22,757 bases of DNA from Lachnospiraceae bacterium (GTDB lineage: Bacteria; Bacillota; Clostridia; Lachnospirales; Lachnospiraceae): assembly GCA_016301965.1 (NCBI GenBank), contig JAEDOO010000015.1, positions 1-22,757 on the forward strand. Direction: 5' to 3'. Under the pieces are notes generated by a model. That model was not told the DNA's origin, made no database searches, and was given only the letters and a program-made list of their open reading frames with translations. A program made the position numbers and the translations under genes. Below are positions 7,043-13,627 of the stretch, piece by piece (the stretch's first letter is position 1; each line of letters starts with the position of its first letter).

Positions 7043-7530
7043 TTTTTCAGCAGACATTCTTCTGCCAGCAAAAGGGCGGCTTCCACCGACTGATGCCGGA
7101 CTTGTGCGCGGCTGCCCGAAAACTGGCATTTAATGACCTTTGTTTTCCCCTGGACACAACATCCAATATAGACCAGGCCCACCGGTTTTTCAGCAGTTCC
7201 TCCGCCCGGACCGGCAATACCGGTTGCGCTTAAGCCCACATCCGCCTTTGCGGCTTTACAACAGCCTTTGCACATCTCTTTTGCGGTCTGTTTGCTGACA
7301 GCGCCGTATTTTTTCAGTGTGGATTTTTTCACACCGAGATTTTTTCTTTTTGCCCCATTGGAATATGTCACGTATCCTTCTTCAAAAACCTCAGAGACAC
7401 CGGACACATTAACCAATGCTGCCGCAATGGCTCCTCCGGTACAGGATTCCGCTGTGGTGATCGTAAATCCTTTTTCCAGCAGAAGGGCAACCACCCTCTC
7501 TTCCGGTGTTTTCTGTTCTTTCTCAGCCAT
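7039..7530 (-). CDS. pncC: CinA C-terminal-type nicotinamide-nucleotide amidohydrolase
   Basis: A stand-alone CinA C-terminal domain (PncC type), 163 residues, which deamidates nicotinamide mononucleotide to nicotinate mononucleotide in NAD recycling. Hallmarks are TAESCTGG at residues 26-33 and the glycine loop GIAGPGGG, followed by KPVGLVYIG. The N-terminal MoCF-like domain of full-length CinA (about 400 residues) is absent, as in E. coli PncC, so a competence role is not implied. The gene is last in the rimO-pgsA-cinA run, 10 bases after pgsA, with a strong AAGGAG ribosome site. Family assignment is firm; the reaction is inferred from PncC homologues. Confidence 0.93.
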   Translation of the reverse strand: MAEKEQKTPEERVVALLLEKGFTITTAESCTGGAIAAALVNVSGVSEVFEEGYVTYSNGAKRKNLGVKKSTLKKYGAVSKQTAKEMCKGCCKAAKADVGLSATGIAGPGGGTAEKPVGLVYIGCCVQGKTKVIKCQFSGSRAQVRHQSVEAALLLAEECLLKN

Positions 7531-7540
7531 ACGATTCTCC

Positions 7541-8089
7541 TTAATCCTGCATAGACAATACCTGACGGTTGTTATACAGATAATCCACCAGCGAAATAAT
7601 AGTAAGGACCAAAGACAGCCAGATCAGCACTGTACCGATAATCTCAAAGGCACCGCCAAGATCCGCAATCAATACAATGATCATTACCATCTGACACACT
7701 GTCTTTAACTTACCCCAGATACCGGCAGCGATCACGATGCCGTTGTCAGAAGCCACCAGGCGGAAACCGCTGATAATAAATTCACGGGCAATGATGATCA
7801 TAACGATCCAGGTAGGCATCATATCCATATCTACAAAAGCGATCAGCGCTGAACACACCAGAAGCTTGTCCGCCAGCGGATCCATAAACTTGCCAAAATT
7901 GGTTACCAGGTTATATTTTCTTGCAATATTTCCATCAAGGGCATCCGTTACAGAAGCCACAATAAAGATAAGCAATGCAATCCATTTTGCTCCCGGCAGT
8001 GCCAGGGGATCCAGAAGGAAAGCCACAAAAAACGGGATCAGTATCACTCTCAGTATCGTCAGTTTATTCGGCAGATTCATCTTCGTCAT
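7541..8089 (-). CDS. pgsA: CDP-diacylglycerol-glycerol-3-phosphate 3-phosphatidyltransferase
   Basis: An integral membrane enzyme that makes phosphatidylglycerol phosphate, the committed step to phosphatidylglycerol and cardiolipin. The CDP-alcohol phosphotransferase signature is complete: Asp49, Asp52-Gly53, Ala56-Arg57, Gly66, Asp70 and Asp74. Its 182 residues with several hydrophobic helices match the family. The start at 8089 lies inside the end of rimO (26-base overlap). An AGGAG site 8-9 bases upstream of this ATG favours it over the in-frame ATG three codons later. Overlap with rimO implies translational coupling. The rimO/pgsA/cinA order is one I associate with Firmicutes. Confidence 0.95.
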   Translation of the reverse strand: MTKMNLPNKLTILRVILIPFFVAFLLDPLALPGAKWIALLIFIVASVTDALDGNIARKYNLVTNFGKFMDPLADKLLVCSALIAFVDMDMMPTWIVMIIIAREFIISGFRLVASDNGIVIAAGIWGKLKTVCQMVMIIVLIADLGGAFEIIGTVLIWLSLVLTIISLVDYLYNNRQVLSMQD

Positions 8090-9413
8090 CGTACAGTTCT
8101 CCTATCAAATCGTATTCCATGGCAGCCTTAATGTATACCTTCACAAAGGTACCAGACATCAGATCTGCCGTCACATTTTCAATAAATACATAGCCGTCCA
8201 CACCGGGAGCATCCGCATAGGAACGGGCTATATAGGCATCCTCGTCAGCAACTTTTCCCTCGATTACCACTTCCATGACAGAGCCCACACGGTTTTCACC
8301 CTTATCCAGAGAAATTTCCTGCTGCAGCTCCATAATACGGTCTTTTCGGGCGGCTTTTGTCTCCTCATCGATCTGATCCGGCATAGATGCTGCCGGAGTA
8401 CCGTCCTCCCGGGAATAGGTAAATACACCAAGGCGGTCAAATTCCATCTCGTCTATGAAATCCAGTACCTCATGATGATCTTCTTCTGTCTCTCCCGGGA
8501 AACCGGTGATCAGCGTTGTTCTGAGCACGATATCCGGCATCGCCTTTCGCAAAGCACCAATCAGCTGTACCAGATCATCTTTTGTGGTTTTACGGCCCAT
8601 GCGTTTCAGTATCCTGTCGCTGGCATGCTGGATAGGCAGATCCAGATAGTGACAGATCTTTGGCTGCATTTTCATGGTATCGATCAGCTCTGGATAGATC
8701 TCTTCCGGATAGCAGTAAAGTACACGAATCCATACCAGATCTTCCAGCTTACATAACTCATTCAACAGAATATGCAGCGATTTCTTTCCATACAGATCCG
8801 TTCCGTAAAGAGTAGTCTCCTGCGCCACCAAAATCAGTTCCTGTACCCCCTGCTCCACCAGAGCTCTGGCCTTTTCCAGCAATTCTTCCATGGGAATACT
8901 GCGATACCTGCCCCGAAGAGACGGAATCACACAATACGTACAGTGTTTGTCACAACCTTCTGCAATCTTCAGATACGCATAATGTCCGCCGGTTGTCAGC
9001 ATACGGCGGGAAGACACCCGGGGCAGTCCGTTCAGCGGTGCGAATTCAGACACACGCTCTCCCTGCAGTACACGATCCAGGATAGGAAGCAGCTGGTCTG
9101 TACTGTTAGTACCAAACACAGCGTCTACTTCCGGTAATTCCTGCAAGATATCGTCCTTAAACCGCTGTGCCAGACATCCTGTAACAAGAAGCGCCTTACA
9201 GGTGCCCTTTTTCTTATATTCGGACATTTCCAGAAGCGTCTGCACACTCTCATCCATAGCATCGTGGATAAAACTGCAGGTATTGACAACGATCACATCT
9301 GCCTTATTCTCATCATCTGTGATCACAAATCCTCTGTCTGCCAGCGCCCCCAGCATCTCCTCGGAGTCTACCAGATTCTTGTCGCAGCCCAGAGAAACAA
9401 ATAATACATTCAT
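8064..9413 (-). CDS. rimO: Ribosomal protein S12 methylthiotransferase RimO
   Basis: A radical-SAM enzyme that adds a methylthio group to the conserved aspartate of ribosomal protein S12. Three N-terminal cysteines (10, 46, 80) would ligate the auxiliary cluster in the UPF0004 domain. Cys154, Cys158 and Cys161 (CDKHCTYC) form the radical-SAM cluster motif, and a TRAM-like domain occupies the last 70 or so residues. The length (449) is standard. The opening MNVLFVSLGCDKNLVDSE is typical of RimO rather than MiaB. An AGGAGAAG ribosome site precedes the ATG. The gene follows the rpoZ terminator so closely that no separate promoter is obvious. The acidic C-terminal tail overlaps the pgsA start. 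Confidence 0.96.
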   Translation of the reverse strand: MNVLFVSLGCDKNLVDSEEMLGALADRGFVITDDENKADVIVVNTCSFIHDAMDESVQTLLEMSEYKKKGTCKALLVTGCLAQRFKDDILQELPEVDAVFGTNSTDQLLPILDRVLQGERVSEFAPLNGLPRVSSRRMLTTGGHYAYLKIAEGCDKHCTYCVIPSLRGRYRSIPMEELLEKARALVEQGVQELILVAQETTLYGTDLYGKKSLHILLNELCKLEDLVWIRVLYCYPEEIYPELIDTMKMQPKICHYLDLPIQHASDRILKRMGRKTTKDDLVQLIGALRKAMPDIVLRTTLITGFPGETEEDHHEVLDFIDEMEFDRLGVFTYSREDGTPAASMPDQIDEETKAARKDRIMELQQEISLDKGENRVGSVMEVVIEGKVADEDAYIARSYADAPGVDGYVFIENVTADLMSGTFVKVYIKAAMEYDLIGELYDDEDESAE

Positions 9414-9439
9414 AGTCTTCTCCTGTTTAATTACATGAT

Positions 9440-9471
9440 AAAAAAGAACTGCCGCATTTTGCAGCAGCTCT
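9440..9471 (-). terminator. Intrinsic terminator between rpoZ and rimO
   Basis: Minus-strand RNA forms a 12-bp stem with two G-U pairs (9445-9456 with 9460-9471) and a 3-base loop, followed by a T run. The rimO ribosome site lies only about 15 bases downstream. Confidence 0.8.
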
Positions 9472-9478
9472 TTATAGC

Positions 9479-9787
9479 TTACTGTTCTTCTGTTTCAGAT
9501 ACTTCAGAAGTCTCTTCTTCCTCTTCGTCACGCTCCTCCTCTTCTACATAAGGAAGAATCTTAACTTTACCGGTATACAGCTCTTTAACCGCTGTGGACA
9601 AGGGTTTATCTACCAGGAACTCATCATCATCGTCGTCGAGAAGAGACTCCTCTCCGGAAATCAGCTGGCGGGCTCTTTTACTGGTAGCCAGAACGATAGA
9701 ATAACGGCTGCTTACGATCGGCTCCTCATCCGCCTCTGCGTCACTGTTTACAACCTGCATTAATTCTGAATAAGATGGATGGATCAT
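9479..9787 (-). CDS. rpoZ: RNA polymerase omega subunit
   Basis: The small RNA polymerase subunit that stabilises the beta-prime subunit. The omega core is visible: MIHPSYSELM at the start, SSRYSIVLATSKRARQLI at about residues 26-43, and LSTAVKELYTGKV further on. The protein has 102 residues, longer than the core because of a five-Asp stretch near residue 52 and a very acidic tail (about residues 80-102, mostly Glu). Such tails are variable in Firmicutes. It follows gmk by 3 bases with an AAGGAG ribosome site and is the last gene before a terminator, matching the yicC-remA-gmk-rpoZ order of Bacillus. Confidence 0.93.
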   Translation of the reverse strand: MIHPSYSELMQVVNSDAEADEEPIVSSRYSIVLATSKRARQLISGEESLLDDDDDEFLVDKPLSTAVKELYTGKVKILPYVEEEERDEEEEETSEVSETEEQ

Positions 9788-9790
9788 ACT

Positions 9791-10423
9791 TTACTCTCCT
9801 TTATTAACTTCATTTAATTCTTTTTCAATTTTCGAGATAAATTCTCCCTGAAGGCTCATGGCCTTATGGGACTGAACGATCAGCTGATGCAGCTGTTCTG
9901 TACTTTCCTTCAGATCATCGTTGATCAGAAGATAATCGTAAAATCCCATCAGCTTTGCTTCCTCGGCTGCACGCTTCATCCGGCCCCGGATCACTTCCTC
10001 TGTTTCCGTACCACGTCCGGTTAATCTTCTCTTCAACTCCTGTGCGCTCGGTGGTGTCACAAAGATCGTCACAGCATCCGGATACTGCTTTTTGACAAGC
10101 ATAGCTCCCTGCACTTCAATTTCCAGGATCACATCCTGTCCGGCATTGAGCCTGTCCTCCACATATTTGCGGGGAGTCCCGTAATAATTGTTTACATACT
10201 GTGCATATTCGATAAACGCGTTTTCTGCGATCATCTGCTCAAATTTTTCTTTTGTCATGAAGAAATATTCTCTGCCATCCACTTCGCCTTCCCTCGGCTG
10301 CCTCGTGGTTGCCGAAATACTCAAGGCATAAGAATCATGTCTGCCAAGAAGTTCCTTCATTAATGTTCCTTTGCCGGCACCGGAAAAACCGGATACTACG
10401 GCAAGTACACCTTTTTGTGTCAT
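9791..10423 (-). CDS. gmk: Guanylate kinase
   Basis: Phosphorylates GMP to GDP with ATP, an essential step in guanine nucleotide supply and in recycling the products of (p)ppGpp and cyclic-di-GMP turnover. The P-loop GFSGAGKGT is at residues 12-20; Ser-Gly replaces the more usual Pro-Ser of this loop. The GMP-binding segments TTRQPREGEVDGREYFF and the lid region with RLTGRGTE are present. The length (210) is normal. The ATG overlaps the remA stop by 4 bases (ATGA), indicating coupled translation, with a GGGGTGAT ribosome site. Identification is firm. Confidence 0.96.
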   Translation of the reverse strand: MTQKGVLAVVSGFSGAGKGTLMKELLGRHDSYALSISATTRQPREGEVDGREYFFMTKEKFEQMIAENAFIEYAQYVNNYYGTPRKYVEDRLNAGQDVILEIEVQGAMLVKKQYPDAVTIFVTPPSAQELKRRLTGRGTETEEVIRGRMKRAAEEAKLMGFYDYLLINDDLKESTEQLHQLIVQSHKAMSLQGEFISKIEKELNEVNKGE

Positions 10424-10680
10424 TTTTTATCACCCCTGTCAGGTTTTTCATTACAGCGTTTCATAATTGTATCCGGCTGCAGTGCCGATAACACCAGACT
10501 GGTATTATCACATACGATCACAGATTTCGTTTTTCGTCCCTGCGTAGCATCTACAATTCGGTTTTCTTCCCGGGCTCGCTGTACCATCCGTTTGATGGGC
10601 GCTGCATCCGGATTCACCACACACTGGATTTTGTCGGCATTTATGGCATTGCCGAAGCCTATATTGATCAGAACTGCCAA
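10420..10680 (-). CDS. remA: RemA/DUF370 DNA-binding regulator
   Basis: A small DNA-binding regulator of the RemA (DUF370) family. In Bacillus subtilis it activates extracellular-matrix and osmoprotection genes. Diagnostic sequence includes INIGFGNAINADKI, APIKRMVQ, DATQGRKTKSVIV and VLSALQPDT. The 86-residue length fits. The start codon is TTG at 10680: the in-frame stop just upstream is that of yicC, no ATG or GTG is available, and a GGGGA ribosome site lies 8 bases before the TTG. It lies 12 bases after yicC and overlaps gmk by 4 bases. Its targets in this organism cannot be seen from the window. Confidence 0.92.
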   Translation of the reverse strand: MAVLINIGFGNAINADKIQCVVNPDAAPIKRMVQRAREENRIVDATQGRKTKSVIVCDNTSLVLSALQPDTIMKRCNEKPDRGDKK

Positions 10681-10692
10681 ACCATTGATCCC

Positions 10693-11571
10693 CTATTCTA
10701 TGTTCTGAATCTGTTCACGGATCTTCTCGATCTCTGTTTTAAGATCGATCCCCAGATCCGTCGTAGTCAGATCGTTGGCTTTAGAAAGAATCGTATTGGC
10801 TTCACGATTCATCTCCTGTGCCATAAAATCAAGCTTACGTCCGATACCATTGGCCTCTGTCAGTACCTGCTTCATATGCGATACATGACTCTTTAAACGT
10901 ACCGTCTCTTCATCTGTACAGATCTTGTCCGAGTATAATACAACCTCGGCCGCAATACGGCTGTCATCCAGCTGAGTATCCTGCAATACCTCGCGGACCT
11001 TTGCCTCGATACGCTCTCTGTATGCCTGCAAAAGCATCGGACCTCTTTCCTCGATCTGTGCTACAAGAGAAAGCATACCATCCAGCTTCTGGTCAAGATC
11101 AGCAGCCAGATTAGCGCCCTCCCGTTCACGGGATGCGCTGAAGGCTTCACCTGCTCTGCGAATCGCCGTTTCCATACCTTTCCAGATCTCTTCCTCATCC
11201 AGTTCCGGTTCTTCCATGGAGAACACCTCCGGCATACGCCCGAGAACAGATGCGGTCACATCATTCTGAATAGAAAACTCCTGTGACATCTTTGCAAAAT
11301 ACTGCACATATTCAGCTGCGATCTTTTCATTAAACTGAAGCACAGTGCGGCTTTTGGTCAGATCCTCATACGTAATAAATACATCTACCTTACCGCGGCT
11401 CATATATTCCTTTAACAGAGCGCGGATCGAAGCCTCGTAAAAACTGAATTTTTTCGGCATCTTAATATTAAAATCAAGATAACGGTGATTGACCGATTTG
11501 ATTTCCACGGTGATCTTTTTGTTTTCATCCTGATATTCGGCTCTGCCGAACCCTGTCATGCTCTTGATCAT
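10693..11571 (-). CDS. yicC: YicC/YloC family endoribonuclease
   Basis: A member of the YicC family, shown in E. coli to take part in RNA decay as an endoribonuclease. The N-terminus MIKSMTGFGRAE and the C-terminal stretch RKLDFMAQEMNREANTILSKAND followed by LKTEIEKIREQIQN are characteristic. At 292 residues from the ATG at 11571 it matches the family (about 290). The open frame runs 15 codons further up to 11616, but those residues have no family match, so I reject the longer form. A weak GAAAGAAG ribosome site precedes 11571. It is the first gene of the yicC-remA-gmk-rpoZ unit and divergent from rqcH. Confidence 0.93.
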   Translation of the reverse strand: MIKSMTGFGRAEYQDENKKITVEIKSVNHRYLDFNIKMPKKFSFYEASIRALLKEYMSRGKVDVFITYEDLTKSRTVLQFNEKIAAEYVQYFAKMSQEFSIQNDVTASVLGRMPEVFSMEEPELDEEEIWKGMETAIRRAGEAFSASREREGANLAADLDQKLDGMLSLVAQIEERGPMLLQAYRERIEAKVREVLQDTQLDDSRIAAEVVLYSDKICTDEETVRLKSHVSHMKQVLTEANGIGRKLDFMAQEMNREANTILSKANDLTTTDLGIDLKTEIEKIREQIQNIE

Positions 11572-11639
11572 GCTGAATACTTCTTTCACTGTATAGAGTT
11601 GTAGATACGGTGACAATTATGCCATGTACATACTGATTT

Positions 11640-11669
11640 ATTATATGTCAATTTACTGCAGAAATACAA
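11640..11669 (-). promoter_or_regulatory. Candidate promoter of the yicC-remA-gmk-rpoZ operon
   Basis: On the minus strand, TTGTAT (11664-11669) and TATAAT (11640-11645) are separated by 18 bases. The -10 is perfect. A TTGACA at 11646-11651 is also present, but its 17-base downstream position (TACATG) is a poor -10. Confidence 0.5.
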
Positions 11670-11686
11670 GTACTTTTTTCTGCAGT
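11655..11686. repeat. Perfect 10-bp inverted repeat between divergent promoters
   Basis: ACTGCAGAAA (11655-11664) and its exact reverse complement TTTCTGCAGT (11677-11686) are separated by 12 bases. The left arm touches the -35 box of the yicC promoter and the right arm is about 20 bases upstream of the rqcH -35. It could be an operator or an RNA hairpin; it is not followed by a T run in either direction. Confidence 0.55.
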
Positions 11687-11706
11687 GCATAAAATGACGG
11701 CAACTC

Positions 11707-11735
11707 TTGCTGATTTACAACTTTCGGGTTACAAT
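11707..11735 (+). promoter_or_regulatory. Sigma-A-type promoter of rqcH
   Basis: TTGCTG (11707-11712) and TACAAT (11730-11735) are separated by 17 bases. The start codon is about 38 bases downstream of the -10 and is preceded by an AGGAG ribosome site. Confidence 0.75.
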
Positions 11736-11773
11736 AAAACAGAGTTTAAATAGGAAATACAGGAGACAGACGA

Positions 11774-13516
11774 ATGGCATTTGATGGAATAACTGTAGCA
11801 AATCTTCAATATGAATTACAGCACGCACTGGAAGGCGGACGGATCTCCAAGATCGCCCAGCCGGAAACCGACGAATTGTTACTGACTGTAAAATCTGCCG
11901 GAGGGAATTACCGGTTGTTTATTTCCGCCAGTGCTTCCCTCCCTCTTTTATATCTGACGCAAAACAACAAGCCAAGCCCTCTGACCGCCCCCGGATTCTG
12001 CATGCTTCTTCGAAAACATATCGGAGGCGGAAGAATAACCGCCATAACCCAGCCCGGACTGGAACGCATCCTCTGTTTTCATATCGAGCATCTGGATGAA
12101 ATGGGTGACCTCTGCCACAAAAAGCTGATCGTAGAATTAATGGGTAAGCACAGTAATATTATTTTCTGCGATGACAAGGACAGGATCATTGACAGTATTA
12201 AACACGTATCTGCTAACATGAGTTCTGTACGCGAGGTACTGCCGGGAAGGACCTGGTTTATCCCGGATACGCAAAATAAAGAAGACCCATGGACAGTTTC
12301 CCGGGATACCTTTATCCGCCGGCTGCGGGAAATCCCCACCAATTTGTCAAAGGCACTCTATCAGTCTCTGACCGGTGTATCTCCCATTCTGGCCGAAGAA
12401 CTCTGCTACCGTGCCGGACTGGACAGTTTTCGTCCTGCGGGAGCCTACACGGAGGATGAGCTGTCCGAATTGTATATGCAGTTGTCTCTGTTCATGATGG
12501 ATGTAAAAAAGGGCTGCTTCTCCCCCCGGATCATTTATGAAAATAAAGAACCAAAGGAATATACCAGTTTCGCCTATCAAATTCATTTAGGCTATGAGGC
12601 TGCTTCATTCTCTTCTGTTTCCGAAGTGCTGGAACGCTATTACGCAGAGAAAAACATTGTCACCCGTATGCGTCAGAAATCTGCAGATCTCAGAAAGATC
12701 GTTCAAAGTGCCCTGGAGAGGAATCAGCGCAAACTTCAGTTACAGACAAAGCAGATGCAGGACACCCGGAAAATGGACAAATACCGTATCTATGGAGAAC
12801 TGATCCATACCTACGGATACTCTATAGAACCCGGAGTAAAATCTTTTGAAGCTGTCAATTACTATACCAACGAGACGGTGAACGTGCCTTTGGATCCCCG
12901 GCTGACCCCGGCGGAAAATGCGAAAAAGTATTTTGACCGTTATGGAAAGCTGAAAAGAACAAAGGAAGCACTGACGCCCCTTCTTCAGGAGACAAAAGAT
13001 GAGATCGAACATCTGGATACGGTTCTGATGAGTATGGATTTTGCCATGACAGAAGCCGATCTGTCCCAGATCAGACAGGAACTAATCGCCAGCGGCTATA
13101 TCAAAAAGAATGCCGGAAAAAACAAAAAAGAGCGTACCGGCAGCAAACCTTTTCATTATATTTCCTCCGATGGCTTTGACATTTACGTAGGAAAAAACAA
13201 CCTTCAGAATGAGGAACTGACGTTTAAACTGGCAAGCGGTAACGACTGGTGGTTTCACGCCAAAGGACAGGCTGGCTCTCACGTTATTGTAAAATCCAAC
13301 AATACAGAGCTCCCTGACAGGACTTTCGAAGAAGCTGCTGGCCTGGCGGCCTGGTATTCCAAAGGACGAAAAGCTCCCAAAGTAGATATAGATTATATCC
13401 AGAAAAAGCACGTAAAAAAAGTCAGCGGAGCAAAACCGGGCTTTGTCATCTACCATACCAACTATTCCATGACCATTGTGCCGGACATTTCGTCCGTCCG
13501 TCTGGCAGAAGAATAA
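11774..13516 (+). CDS. rqcH: Ribosome quality control protein RqcH (NFACT family)
   Basis: The bacterial homologue of Rqc2/NEMF. It binds stalled 50S subunits carrying peptidyl-tRNA and directs alanine tailing of the nascent chain. Domains run NFACT-N (about 1-200, opening MAFDGITVANL), helix-hairpin and coiled-coil region (about 290-440), and the NFACT-R/DUF814 domain with WWFHAKGQAGSHVIVK near residue 500. The length (580) is normal. The residue pair that in B. subtilis RqcH is Asp97-Arg98 is Glu97-Arg98 here (GLERIL), a conservative change. Older labels call this family fibronectin-binding protein. It is probably the first gene of a unit that continues into the P-type ATPase, as no terminator separates them. 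Confidence 0.94.
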   Translation: MAFDGITVANLQYELQHALEGGRISKIAQPETDELLLTVKSAGGNYRLFISASASLPLLYLTQNNKPSPLTAPGFCMLLRKHIGGGRITAITQPGLERILCFHIEHLDEMGDLCHKKLIVELMGKHSNIIFCDDKDRIIDSIKHVSANMSSVREVLPGRTWFIPDTQNKEDPWTVSRDTFIRRLREIPTNLSKALYQSLTGVSPILAEELCYRAGLDSFRPAGAYTEDELSELYMQLSLFMMDVKKGCFSPRIIYENKEPKEYTSFAYQIHLGYEAASFSSVSEVLERYYAEKNIVTRMRQKSADLRKIVQSALERNQRKLQLQTKQMQDTRKMDKYRIYGELIHTYGYSIEPGVKSFEAVNYYTNETVNVPLDPRLTPAENAKKYFDRYGKLKRTKEALTPLLQETKDEIEHLDTVLMSMDFAMTEADLSQIRQELIASGYIKKNAGKNKKERTGSKPFHYISSDGFDIYVGKNNLQNEELTFKLASGNDWWFHAKGQAGSHVIVKSNNTELPDRTFEEAAGLAAWYSKGRKAPKVDIDYIQKKHVKKVSGAKPGFVIYHTNYSMTIVPDISSVRLAEE

Positions 13517-13627
13517 AAAGATTTGGTTAAGAATTTCTGAAAAAAAAGTTAATATGCTGATTTTTTCCATACTTTGCCTTAATATAGTGCTATTACACTT
13601 ATCATTTTTACACTTTGGAGACACACT

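Noticed and set aside
7737..8756. A 339-codon open frame on the plus strand opposite pgsA and rimO
   Set aside because: It is fully antisense to two firmly identified genes, has low-complexity shadow composition and no ribosome site.
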